Below are positions 6,311 to 14,148 of a stretch of DNA of 32,914 nt, in pieces. This stretch comes from Oscillospiraceae bacterium (lineage in GTDB: Bacteria > Bacillota > Clostridia > Oscillospirales > Acutalibacteraceae), in NCBI GenBank assembly GCA_009779495.1, contig WRED01000024.1, positions 1-32,914 of the forward strand. The letters run 5' to 3'. The translations under genes were made by a program, and so were the position numbers. The notes below the pieces were generated by a model that ran no database searches, had not been told where the DNA came from, and was given only the letters and a program-made list of their open reading frames with translations. Position 1 is the first letter of the stretch, and the number at the start of each line of letters is the position of its first letter.

Positions 6311-6921
6311 GCCGCGTCCCCCCTGTCCCTGTACCGCCTGATAATCTCCCTGTCAGCGCCGATCCTCCTCGCGAATACAGCAAGCGCGATCACGCACAAT
6401 AGCGCGAGCACGCCGTCCGCGATATTCAGATCAATCCTCCGCCACACGCGCCGCGCCTCAATTTTCAGTAAAAGCAACGCGTCCGGCGGCTCCTTTATAA
6501 TGTGTGAACTGTCATTCGCGCAAATTTTGTATATGTATCCGCCGTCTTCCTCGGATATAAACCATTCGCCCTCGTAGGCGTGCCCGATGGCCGGGAAGCT
6601 TTCTTCTAAAATGAAGCCACAGTCGCTACAGATTTTTTTTTCATAGCCATCTTCCTCGCAGGCCGGTTCCCTGCGCTCGGTCTTGAAATCGTGCCCGGTT
6701 TTCGGTATCTCCTCGGTGTAGTTATGCCCGCACAGCTCGCAGACGTATTTGCGCTCGCCGGGCGTATCTTCCTCAGCCTGCCGAATCACCGTGACGTTGT
6801 ACCTGTGGATATCACGGGCGCAGTCGTATTCGGTTTCGGCGTATACGAAAAACGTCAGTGCGAAGAGCAGCGGCAAAACTGTAAATACACGGCCGACAAG
6901 TCTATATAGCCTACTCTTCAT
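6307..6921 (-). CDS. Membrane protein with CxxC-G...GH repeats
   Basis: The 204-residue protein starts with a signal-like helix (about 9-26), then carries two related cysteine modules: CELCGHNYTEEIPKTGH and CSDCGFILEESFPAIGH, a pattern found repeatedly in clostridial surface proteins and likely to bind zinc. A second membrane helix lies near the C-terminus (about 170-186, GVLALLCVIALAVFARR), followed by a basic tail. The module is therefore outside the cell and anchored at both ends. Start and stop overlap the neighbours by four bases each, so it is co-translated with the LytTR regulator and the pilin-like protein. Function unknown. Confidence 0.75.
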   Translation of the reverse strand: MKSRLYRLVGRVFTVLPLLFALTFFVYAETEYDCARDIHRYNVTVIRQAEEDTPGERKYVCELCGHNYTEEIPKTGHDFKTERREPACEEDGYEKKICSDCGFILEESFPAIGHAYEGEWFISEEDGGYIYKICANDSSHIIKEPPDALLLLKIEARRVWRRIDLNIADGVLALLCVIALAVFARRIGADREIIRRYRDRGDAA

Positions 6922-7658
6922 CGGTCCTGCTCCTCCCCGAAGCGCAACTCAAGCTCGACCGCGTAGTCCAGCGTGGCGGAATATTTTTGTCCCACGGGCA
7001 GGCGTGTCCCGTCATATAACATCGCGCGTCTGCGCGTCGCGTACTCCACGCACCCGGTTTGCACAAGTATGTTTTTGTGGATACGCAAAAAATGAAATTC
7101 CCACAGCCGGTTTTCCAGCTTTTCCAGGCCCCCGAAAAACGGCAGCCTGCCGCCGTCATGCACCGCCGTCACGATTCCCCTGCTGTATTTGAAATACTTG
7201 ATTTTATCAAGCTCGATCTTCCTTGAGCCGTCAAACGTCTCGACCGTGAAAAACTGCTTTTTGCGCCGTTCGGCCTCGGTCATCAGTTCAAAGAGCACGC
7301 GCTCCACCCTGTCGATCGAACAGGCTCCCTTGACGATATAGTTCTCCGCCCCGGCGTCAAAGGCGCTTAACAGGTTCTCCTTTTGATCGGCATACGTCAA
7401 AAAGACGACGCTTCCCTTGAAGCCGCTGTCCCGAAGCTTCTGCGCGGCGACAATGCCGCTCATGGAAGCCAGGTCCGTCTCAAGGAAAACGACGTCCGCC
7501 GTTACATTTCCGTTTTGGATGTCCACAAGCAGCGAATAGCCGTTGTTGATCATGGACACCGCTATGGTAAACTGATACTTCGCCGCGATACGCTCGAACA
7601 GCTCGGCGTACCGCTGCATCTCCGTTTCGCTTGTGTCGCACAGGACGATCTCTACCAT
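6918..7658 (-). CDS. LytTR-family response regulator with Glu at the phosphorylation site
   Basis: Residues 1 to about 120 form a receiver domain: the FLETDLASMSG segment aligns with the usual FLDIDMPGMSG, the Thr of VFLTYAD and the Lys of YIVKG are present. The phosphoacceptor Asp is replaced by Glu60, and the N-terminal acidic pair is reduced to Asp8 (CDTSETE). Residues about 145-240 are a LytTR DNA-binding domain (KIKYFKYSRG, FHFLRIHKNILV, LPVGQKY). No histidine kinase is encoded nearby. It sits inside the surface operon, four bases from the sortase gene and overlapping the next gene by four bases, so autoregulation of the operon is plausible. Glu may hold the receiver in an active-like state; this is inference. 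Confidence 0.9.
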   Translation of the reverse strand: MVEIVLCDTSETEMQRYAELFERIAAKYQFTIAVSMINNGYSLLVDIQNGNVTADVVFLETDLASMSGIVAAQKLRDSGFKGSVVFLTYADQKENLLSAFDAGAENYIVKGACSIDRVERVLFELMTEAERRKKQFFTVETFDGSRKIELDKIKYFKYSRGIVTAVHDGGRLPFFGGLEKLENRLWEFHFLRIHKNILVQTGCVEYATRRRAMLYDGTRLPVGQKYSATLDYAVELELRFGEEQDR

Positions 7659-7661
7659 ACG

Positions 7662-8408
7662 TTAACTCTCCAGCAGATAAAGTTTCCCCATAAGCACTGA
7701 CCGCGCGTTGTCAAAGGAGTAGTTGCACGTGGACACCGTAAGAACCTGATCGTCAGCCGACAGCCCGATATCCCTGTAGCGGACAGCATTTTTCTGTACG
7801 TAGGCGAAAAAATCCTGCATGTCCGCGGGCGCTTCAAAATCCACGCGGTAAACGGTGGGGTTACTTGATTTTACCACAAGATAGGCGAAAAATTCAACCC
7901 CATATGTGCGGTCGGCCAAATAAACCTTGCCCGTTTTATTTGTCGCGAAGTAGCTTTCGCCGGAGAACTTGGGAAGTGTGCCAAACATACTGTCATTTTT
8001 CATATTATGGCCGTACAAAATGGTGTTGAAGCCGGAAAAATCCTTGTCGCAGCGGTAGTCCATAAACACCGTACCGGCGCTGGCATAATTTTTGTTGAGG
8101 TCGCGCCGCAGGTATGTTTCGTTGTCCTTCGCCCAGACGAAAGGATAATCGATTTTCGTGCCGTCAATATGCAGCCAACCGACGACATCGGAGTTCCGTG
8201 CCTGAAGGTCGAGTATGTTCTGATTGACGAACGGCTCGTCAGGCTTTTTTTCGGCGGCCGGACCGGGACCGGGCCTGTATCGCAGGATATCCTCGTGCAT
8301 CTGCGATTCCTTTTCATATTCCCTGTTTATCAGCACAATGTTGTAAAAACTGAAGCCTATAACCCCTATCAGAATCAGGGACAAAAATATGCGGAAAAAT
8401 CTTGCCAT
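7662..8408 (-). CDS. srtB: Class B sortase
   Basis: The 248-residue protein has an N-terminal membrane anchor (about 7-27) and a sortase fold. Catalytic residues are visible: His134 in LYGHNM, Cys228 in STCNY and Arg236 in FDNARSVLMGK. VVGWLHIDGTKIDYPF and the insertion before the Cys are typical of class B. The enzyme cleaves a C-terminal sorting signal and links the protein to cell wall or to another subunit. The start at 8408 is supported by a GGGGGGAAG site six bases upstream; a start further up at 8441 would overlap the upstream gene. It lies 19 bases after the large DUF5979 protein, its likely substrate. Confidence 0.93.
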   Translation of the reverse strand: MARFFRIFLSLILIGVIGFSFYNIVLINREYEKESQMHEDILRYRPGPGPAAEKKPDEPFVNQNILDLQARNSDVVGWLHIDGTKIDYPFVWAKDNETYLRRDLNKNYASAGTVFMDYRCDKDFSGFNTILYGHNMKNDSMFGTLPKFSGESYFATNKTGKVYLADRTYGVEFFAYLVVKSSNPTVYRVDFEAPADMQDFFAYVQKNAVRYRDIGLSADDQVLTVSTCNYSFDNARSVLMGKLYLLES

Positions 8409-8427
8409 AGCTCTTCCCCCCCCTGTC

Positions 8428-11400
8428 TTATTCCTCGTCATACGGCGCGTTCCTGCCGCGCCTGTGTTTCCTGCCTCTTTTGCCGAACAGCAGTATTCTC
8501 AGCGCGATGGAGCTTGCCACCATGATCCCGAACCAAAGCCACATCATGCTTTTGTCGTCGGTGTCCGGCTTGCCGGATTCTTCGCCGCTTGGGCCTTTCC
8601 CGTCATCCGGCCCGTCGTTCGGCTGGTCACCGCCTGACTGAACCGACGTCGTTTCCGGCGCCGTAGTCGTGTCGGCATTTTGATCCGCCGCCGCTAAAGG
8701 GATGTCCGTTTCGTCATTGGCAGAGGTGTTGTCCGATGCGTTGCCCGTTGTATTCTCTGCCGCCGTGGCGTTTGCGTTATTTGTGTCACTTGCGCTGTCC
8801 GCGTCACCGCTTGCGCTATTTGCGCTGCTTGCGCTGTCCGGCGCGGTTGACGTATCATTTGCGTTATCGTTGTTAGCGGCGGCCGCGATAACCGGCGCGT
8901 CCCCCGCTCCGGCCAGCATCGGCTGCACGAGTGTATTTCTGATCTCCAGCCCGTCGGCTTCGCTTAAAAAACCCTCGATGCTCTCCTGCGCGACCGTGTA
9001 AACGATCTCGTCGCCCGCTTCGTCATATTTCGGCACGTCTCTGAACACGTACTCAAAGTCGTAGGTTGAAAAGGCGTTCAGGCTGGCAGCCACGATGTCG
9101 CCGTCTTTCAGGTAAACCGTAACCGTATCAGGCTTTTGCGCTGACGGATCGGCCGTCATGTCCCACGTCACGATGCCTTGAACCTCCGCATTTACGGATC
9201 CCGTATAGCGGCTTTCAGAGACTGCTTCCGCGCTTCCGCCCGCGCTTATGCGCGTGCCTGTGCCAAAGCCGCCGGACAGGCCTGTCTGAATATAGCCGTC
9301 GCTCATTTCGTCGGCTTCTATAATATCATATACGGCGCCCGCCGGAATCACAAATTCAGCCGATTCTCCCGCCGCAAGCTCAAAAGTCTGCTCTTCGCCG
9401 ACAATCACGATGGCAAATTGGAAACGCTTCGCCAAGTCAGCGCCCTCGCCCTCCACGGACTTGCTCACGGTCAGGACGGTGTTCTCCCTGACCGCCTCCG
9501 CCCTGCCCCGCTCGCTTTGGAAAGACGCGTGGACTTCCTGGTCAGCGACGATATCGCCCCTTTGCGTGACGGAGCCTCTGATATAGTCCTCCCGCTCCAA
9601 AAGCGTGACCTTATAGCCGACTCCGCTCGGTATCGACTGAAACGCCGCCGTCTCGCCGTGACCCAGGTGCAGCTTACCGCCAAGCAGCGCGAAAGTCTCG
9701 CCGTTTACTGTGTATTCGTAGTCGTTCCCGTCGTCGAAAGACACCAAAAACTCGAAGCTCTCGCTTTCGTCGCCGCCGAAAACGCTGTTTGCCACCAAAA
9801 GGACGCCGTTTCTCTCCGGGACGAATTCAAGCGACTGCCTGATGACGTTATATTCGGCGACCGTCTCGCCCTCTTTTATAACGCCGCTCGCGCCGCTGCT
9901 TTTGGCCAAAAAGCCCTGCGCATGCAGATCGCCCCCCGATATCGCATATTCCGTTCCCGCCGGAATGTCCTGTATGACCTGGCTTGTGCCGCCCGCTAGG
10001 ACAAAGCGCTGTTGCGGCATGCCGCCTATGGTGATGTTGAAAGCGAACAGCCTGTCAGGCTCCGCGTCCCCCGTCACGTCCAGATTTATTTTAAGCGTAC
10101 CGTTTCCGCTCCCAAGCTCGGCGGCATTTCTGGTAAATATAGCAATGTTGTCCCCGGCGAAGATATTGCCGTCCGTGCCGCTTGTATAAAGATCAAAGCC
10201 GCTTTCATGCTCATTCGCCGTCACGCTGTATTTCGTGCCGACAGGAATGTTCGCGACCACTTTCTGCTCGCCGTTTTTCAGGGTAAAATCATATGTCATG
10301 CGGCCGATCTTCGCCGAAAAAGCGAATTCCCTTTCCGGGTCGCCCTCCGCGCCGATGACGTTATTTTTGATGATCAAACGCCCCGAAAGCTCCTGTAATG
10401 CGCGGTCGTTTACCACAATCATGGCGCTGCCGCCGCCCAAAACAGTACCGCTTGTCTCGCGGTTTATCGTGCTGTATCCTATGTGGCGGTAGTCGTCCTG
10501 CGCAACGCTGAAACGCGTTCCGGGCGCCACATTGGCAAACACTGCCGTTTCCTTATTTTTTAGGGAAAGCTTACCGCCGTTTTTAAGCGTTCCGGTGATT
10601 TCACCGATGCTGTATTCGTATTCCGCTTCCGGGTCGTCCCCGATATGGACAGTAAAATTAAAGCTGTCGCTTAGATCCGCACCCGTTCCCGTGACCGTAT
10701 TGCTTATGCTCAACCCGCCCACAAAGTCATAATCCTGTAAAAATATGTTTGTATAAGAAACAAGCGCGCCGCTTTCACCGATATTGCCGCGATGATTATC
10801 AGCGCTTACGTCATAGCCGATCATCGGCGTCTGGAGCGCGGCATAGTACGTGCCCACGGGCACCTGCTTAAAGACAGCCGTCTCGCCCGATTTCAGCGTG
10901 AGCTTTTGCTCCTCGAGCTTCTTTGTTTCACCATTTTTACTATATGCGTAGTCGCCGCCGTCCGAAAACGTGATGGTATATTCAAATTCAGAATTAAAAC
11001 GTATCTCGTCAAGCTCGGAACCATCGGCATTCTCCACCGTGTTCGACAGCGTGAGCGAGCCCACAAGCATACGATTATAGGCCGTTACCCCGACGACCTT
11101 GCCGTCCGCATTCTTAACGCTGACGGTAAACTCATACTTTTGGATCGGGTCGCCGTTTTCGTCCAAATCATATTCGCCGCCGCGGCCGATGGCCGCTTGC
11201 AGGAAGTAGTAGTCCCCGTAGCGCATGTCCGGCACGGAAATCTCGCCGTTTTCGTCCGGGCGGAACAGCTCGCCGATCTGAACCGTTTCATCCAAGTCTG
11301 TACGGAAAAGGTAAAACGCGGAGCCGGTCACCGGGATTTCCGTGGGTGATCCGTCCGGGGTTTTATATAAATTTTTCAGCGTGACAAGATACAGGCTGTT

Positions 11401-11544
11401 GCCGTAGTAGGCGTCCACAACGCCGAGCACGGTTGACAGCGCGAACGTCCCGGTCATGAACGCCGACGTCGCCAGCAGCACAGCCAATGCCAGGCACGCC
11501 GCGCGGTATAACCATTTATGTTTATGTAATATTGATATGATCAT
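8428..11544 (-). CDS. Large DUF5979-repeat/Cna-B surface protein, likely sortase substrate
   Basis: The 1038-residue protein has a signal peptide (about 1-36, with KHKW then a long hydrophobic core ending TGTFA). A prealbumin-like SpaA-type domain comes first, then about six DUF5979-type repeats of some 85-110 residues, each with L-I-N-V-G, F-F-----I and a GETAVF--VP-GT-Y motif. A Cna B-type domain follows (IVTWDMTADPSAQKPDTVTV, VFRDVPKYDEAGDEIVYTV), then an Asn/Ala/Ser/Thr/Asp-rich linker of about 90 residues, and a C-terminal helix (WLWFGIMVASSIALRILLF) with a basic tail KRGRKHRRGR. The expected sorting motif position reads KPDTDDKS, a degenerate form of xPxTGDxS. AAGGAAAGGA before the ATG at 11544 supports the start. 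It is the first gene of the surface operon. Confidence 0.88.
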   Translation of the reverse strand: MIISILHKHKWLYRAACLALAVLLATSAFMTGTFALSTVLGVVDAYYGNSLYLVTLKNLYKTPDGSPTEIPVTGSAFYLFRTDLDETVQIGELFRPDENGEISVPDMRYGDYYFLQAAIGRGGEYDLDENGDPIQKYEFTVSVKNADGKVVGVTAYNRMLVGSLTLSNTVENADGSELDEIRFNSEFEYTITFSDGGDYAYSKNGETKKLEEQKLTLKSGETAVFKQVPVGTYYAALQTPMIGYDVSADNHRGNIGESGALVSYTNIFLQDYDFVGGLSISNTVTGTGADLSDSFNFTVHIGDDPEAEYEYSIGEITGTLKNGGKLSLKNKETAVFANVAPGTRFSVAQDDYRHIGYSTINRETSGTVLGGGSAMIVVNDRALQELSGRLIIKNNVIGAEGDPEREFAFSAKIGRMTYDFTLKNGEQKVVANIPVGTKYSVTANEHESGFDLYTSGTDGNIFAGDNIAIFTRNAAELGSGNGTLKINLDVTGDAEPDRLFAFNITIGGMPQQRFVLAGGTSQVIQDIPAGTEYAISGGDLHAQGFLAKSSGASGVIKEGETVAEYNVIRQSLEFVPERNGVLLVANSVFGGDESESFEFLVSFDDGNDYEYTVNGETFALLGGKLHLGHGETAAFQSIPSGVGYKVTLLEREDYIRGSVTQRGDIVADQEVHASFQSERGRAEAVRENTVLTVSKSVEGEGADLAKRFQFAIVIVGEEQTFELAAGESAEFVIPAGAVYDIIEADEMSDGYIQTGLSGGFGTGTRISAGGSAEAVSESRYTGSVNAEVQGIVTWDMTADPSAQKPDTVTVYLKDGDIVAASLNAFSTYDFEYVFRDVPKYDEAGDEIVYTVAQESIEGFLSEADGLEIRNTLVQPMLAGAGDAPVIAAAANNDNANDTSTAPDSASSANSASGDADSASDTNNANATAAENTTGNASDNTSANDETDIPLAAADQNADTTTAPETTSVQSGGDQPNDGPDDGKGPSGEESGKPDTDDKSMMWLWFGIMVASSIALRILLFGKRGRKHRRGRNAPYDEE

Positions 11545-11589
11545 TGCCGTTCCTTTCCTTGAATTGACTGTATATATAATTGCACAGCC

Positions 11590-11618
11590 ATAATAACACA
11601 CAATGCACAAAAAGTCAA
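11590..11618 (-). promoter_or_regulatory. Promoter of the surface-protein operon
   Basis: TTGACT (11613-11618) and TATTAT (11590-11595) on the minus strand are spaced by 17 bases, about 45 bases ahead of the start codon at 11544. The region upstream is very AT-rich and contains two similar ten-base blocks, AAAGTTTACC and AGAATTTACA (11662-11681), possible regulator sites. Confidence 0.65.
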
Positions 11619-11690
11619 TGATAATTTTATATGTTTTGCTACAAAAAATAAAATTTTTCTATGTAAATTCTGGTAAACTTTCAAAATACA

Positions 11691-11720
11691 CAAAAAAGCG
11701 CCCGGTATTTTTCCGAACGC
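11691..11720 (-). terminator. Intrinsic terminator after the TasA-like gene
   Basis: On the minus strand GCGTTCGG pairs fully with CCGGGCGC (two G-T pairs) around AAAAATA, followed by six T residues. It ends the operon of the EF-hand protein (stop at 11765) and separates it from the surface operon promoter. Confidence 0.8.
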
Positions 11721-11764
11721 AAAAAAAGACTTCGTCAAATTCAACAAAAACCATTGCTGATAAG

Positions 11765-12742
11765 CTACTCTGCTTTCCCCTGGACAAAAATCGCTCCCAT
11801 CTTTTCCTTTTCGCTCAGACTCAAAAATCCGTCCTCATCCGTATCGTAAAGCGCCGCCGCCGGATTTTCCGCCAGCATCTCGTCCGTAATCGGATCATAC
11901 TGCGGCGACAGCGGCTTCAAAATGTACTTCGCCGCGTTCTCCGAAGCCCGCGCCGCAGACAGCCCGTCACGTGTCACGCCACCACGTATCCACACGCCCA
12001 AATCGTCAGCGGACACCATTTCCGCAACCGTATTGACGGCGTAATAGTAGTCGCTCTCGGGATCTTTCACCAGCTCGATCTTGCTTATCAAAAGGCCCGT
12101 CGTTTCACCCACCGCAACGCTTTGCGTCCAGTAGGCAAAGCCGTCTGTATCAACGACCCAGCCCGTGAATTCACCGCGCGCCGCGCTTTCCATTTCGCGC
12201 AACGACTCCATCGTCACAACCTTGCAGGCCGCGATCTCAATCAATCCCTCCGCATTCTCCCACGAATCAACGTAGGACGCCGTGACGGGATCAAAAACGT
12301 AGCGGTTCACCGTCGTGTCGGAATTCGGAGCCGACGGCAAAAACTCACCCCGGCCGCCCATCTCCCACTGAAAATATTCATGAAAAACCTGGCCGCAGTT
12401 CTCGGCGGTTCTCCTGCATTCGTGCGCGACCCATGTGGAAAGATGTTCCCGCGACGAAATATTGACGCTTTTCCCGTCAAGCTCCATATATTCCGTCAGC
12501 TTCACGCGGACATAGAGCGGGGCTTCGCCGGTATTTTCCACGTAGACACGCTTGTCCGCCGTCCCCCGAAAGTCGTTATGCAAAACAGCCATGACCGACA
12601 GCGGATCATGCCTGCCGTTCTCCCCTCCGCTGCGGATACGGTTGCCGTAGAACAGGAACATGGACACGGACAACACCCAAATACACGACAAAATAATGAC
12701 GGCCGCATCTCTTTTCCCGATTTTCCGTGCTCTGTTCATCAT
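11765..12742 (-). CDS. TasA/CalY-like membrane-anchored protein with C-terminal EF-hand
   Basis: The protein (325 residues from the ATG at 12742) has a basic N-terminus and one membrane helix (about 14-33). The outer part resembles the SipW-linked TasA/camelysin-type proteins: RVYVENTGEAPLYVRVKLTEYME, VDTDGFAYWTQSVAVGETT, LLISKIEL, YYYAVNTVAEMVSADDLGVW. Residues 300-311 read DTDEDGFLSLSE, a complete EF-hand loop with all calcium ligands. The start codon shares a base with the stop of the upstream signal-peptidase homologue (TGATGATG), so the two are translationally coupled; the next ATG at 12739 is also possible. A role as a matrix or fibre subunit or its anchor is inferred from family resemblance only. 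Confidence 0.72.
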   Translation of the reverse strand: MMNRARKIGKRDAAVIILSCIWVLSVSMFLFYGNRIRSGGENGRHDPLSVMAVLHNDFRGTADKRVYVENTGEAPLYVRVKLTEYMELDGKSVNISSREHLSTWVAHECRRTAENCGQVFHEYFQWEMGGRGEFLPSAPNSDTTVNRYVFDPVTASYVDSWENAEGLIEIAACKVVTMESLREMESAARGEFTGWVVDTDGFAYWTQSVAVGETTGLLISKIELVKDPESDYYYAVNTVAEMVSADDLGVWIRGGVTRDGLSAARASENAAKYILKPLSPQYDPITDEMLAENPAAALYDTDEDGFLSLSEKEKMGAIFVQGKAE

Positions 12743-13551
12743 CAAAAATCCATCGGCCCGACGGGCGCAGAACGTTTCTTTTTCTTCTTTTTTCCCTTGT
12801 CCTTTTTCGCTTTCTCCGAATATGGCTTGTCCGTGCCCCAAATGATCCTGATTACGAACGAGACAACCGTTAGCAAAGCGAATACGATGACGGAAATGAT
12901 GAAATGCTGCACAAGATATCCAAAAAGCGGCACTTCCAACACAGATTTGCCCAGCAGGTGAAGCTCGGTCACCGTGTTCGTAACGTCGCTTTGCGCACCC
13001 TCGCCTATGGTTCTGAACGCGAGGCTCCCGGACGACTCATAGTCCTCCTCAACCTCTGACACGCGCTGCGTGACGACTTTTTGGTCGCCGGCATAAAACG
13101 CGATATTGTCGCCGGCTCCGATGACGCGCGGATCGACCTTTCTCACCAGCATGACGGTGTCTTTCGAGTAGTCGTCGTATTCCGAGGTCTCCTCGGCGAT
13201 ATAAAATTTAAATCCCAGCCAACCCGCTTCGCTCTTTGAGTTTTGCGAAACCACCACAATCAAAACAGCTATCGCTATGAGTACACCGAACAGCATGTCG
13301 GATATCACCGCCACGGCGTTCACCTTTTTTTTGCGCTTAACAGGCCGCTCGTCTGCCGCGGCATCCATCTGCGGGTCGGGCACAAACGGATAAACCTCGC
13401 CCGGATGCAGCAAAGGCCCGGCAGGTGCGGAAACCACAGACGCGGGCGGCTGAACCGGTTTTGCCGCGCCCGAAATGATATCCATGTATTCACGGTTTAA
13501 TTGTTCTAAGTCCTTAGGCATATTTTGGGGCGCCAGAAAAATTTCAGTCAC
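12742..13551 (-). CDS. Signal peptidase I (SipW-type) homologue lacking catalytic residues
   Basis: The 269-residue protein has a Pro/Ala-rich cytoplasmic N-terminus (to about 75), a membrane helix (about 84-101), an outer domain and a second membrane helix (about 210-232), then a Lys-rich tail. The outer domain follows the ER/SipW-type signal peptidase: KDTVMLVRKVDPRVIGAGDNIAF matches the conserved GD-IAF region, and LAFRTIGEGAQSDVTNT and LLGKSVLEVPLFGYLV match the later blocks. But the SGSM catalytic serine block is replaced by EETS (120-123), and the His of THRV is Gln162 (TQRV). It is thus very likely inactive as a peptidase. A GTG start at 13551 is used (AGGG seven bases upstream). Coupled to the TasA-like gene, it may act as a scaffold or chaperone. 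Confidence 0.75.
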   Translation of the reverse strand: MTEIFLAPQNMPKDLEQLNREYMDIISGAAKPVQPPASVVSAPAGPLLHPGEVYPFVPDPQMDAAADERPVKRKKKVNAVAVISDMLFGVLIAIAVLIVVVSQNSKSEAGWLGFKFYIAEETSEYDDYSKDTVMLVRKVDPRVIGAGDNIAFYAGDQKVVTQRVSEVEEDYESSGSLAFRTIGEGAQSDVTNTVTELHLLGKSVLEVPLFGYLVQHFIISVIVFALLTVVSFVIRIIWGTDKPYSEKAKKDKGKKKKKKRSAPVGPMDF

Positions 13552-13603
13552 CGGGCAGCCCTGTTCACCGCCTTTCAGGTTGATTGATTGTACTGCTTTT
13601 AAA

Positions 13604-13840
13604 TCATTGGTTACTTTTGCTTTCCCGAAGCCTTTTTTTCAGCTCCCCGTTTTCGGCATTGAGGCTGTTGATCGTTTTCAGCGCGTTCGACGCCCAATTG
13701 GACAGGTCGCGGTTGATCTTCTCCTGCTCCGTGTACTGATCATACAGGGTCTGATAGCCGTCCGACAGATACTTCACGTAGCCGTCCACCTGCTCTTTGT
13801 TATACCCGCTTTTCTCAAGCTCAAACTTCACACTGCTCAT
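13604..13840 (-). CDS. Small DivIVA-like coiled-coil protein
   Basis: The 78-residue protein begins MSSVKFELEKSGYNKEQVDG, with the pattern F---GY---QVD-Y------Y typical of the N-terminal membrane-binding part of DivIVA/GpsB proteins, followed by a coiled coil (about 35-70, LSNWASNALKTINSLNAENGEL). A full DivIVA is longer, so it is a minimal form. AAGGAG nine bases before the ATG at 13840 supports the start. It lies 52 bases upstream of the signal-peptidase homologue behind one promoter, which hints at a localisation role for that membrane pair. Confidence 0.7.
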   Translation of the reverse strand: MSSVKFELEKSGYNKEQVDGYVKYLSDGYQTLYDQYTEQEKINRDLSNWASNALKTINSLNAENGELKKRLRESKSNQ

Positions 13841-13916
13841 AACAAATAACTCCTTGCTGTTCACTATTCTTGTTAAAAAAAACAATATAGCCGAAGTTTA
13901 TTGATGTTTGACACAA

Positions 13917-13945
13917 ATTATAGCATACTTGCGCGAACAAATCAA
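13917..13945 (-). promoter_or_regulatory. Promoter of the DivIVA-like/SipW-like/TasA-like operon
   Basis: TTGATT (13940-13945), 17 bases, then TGC-TATAAT (13917-13922, extended -10) on the minus strand, about 80 bases ahead of the start codon at 13840. Confidence 0.65.
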
Positions 13946-13968
13946 TAGAATCCGGCTATAAAATTTTA

Positions 13969-14127
13969 GAACCTGTATTCAATACCTGCATCGTTTGATT
14001 TTTGAGCGATTTTTGTGCCAGGCAAGAAAAATTTTTGAAAGAAAGCCCCTGCATCTCAAGAAAATTTTACGCGGCACGGCGCAAAAATCGTCAAAAACAA
14101 GCGATGTCAGGTGTTGAATACAGGTTC
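13969..14127. repeat. Foldback element, copy B
   Basis: The 159-base segment has ends GAACCTGTATTCAATACCTG and its inverted counterpart ending in CAGGTGTTGAATACAGGTTC; pairing continues inwards through ATCG, GATTTTTGAGCGATTTTTG and the GTGCC/GGCAC blocks. It has almost the same length as copy A and shares GATTTTTGAG-GATTTTT with copy C. It holds no reading frame and fills the gap between the DivIVA-like gene promoter and the end of the gene at 14149. Confidence 0.8.
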
Positions 14128-14148
14128 TTTACTTAACAAAAAATTTCA

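Noticed and set aside
8428-8560. Canonical LPxTG signal in the large surface protein
   Set aside because: No LPxTG or NPxTN is present; the nearest sequence is KPDTDDKS, reported as a degenerate signal instead.
11603-12961. Long plus-strand open frame (452 codons) opposite the TasA-like and SipW-like genes
   Set aside because: It is rich in Arg, His and Pro, has no recognisable domain or ribosome binding site, and lies antisense to two better supported genes; it results from the GC bias of the opposite strand.
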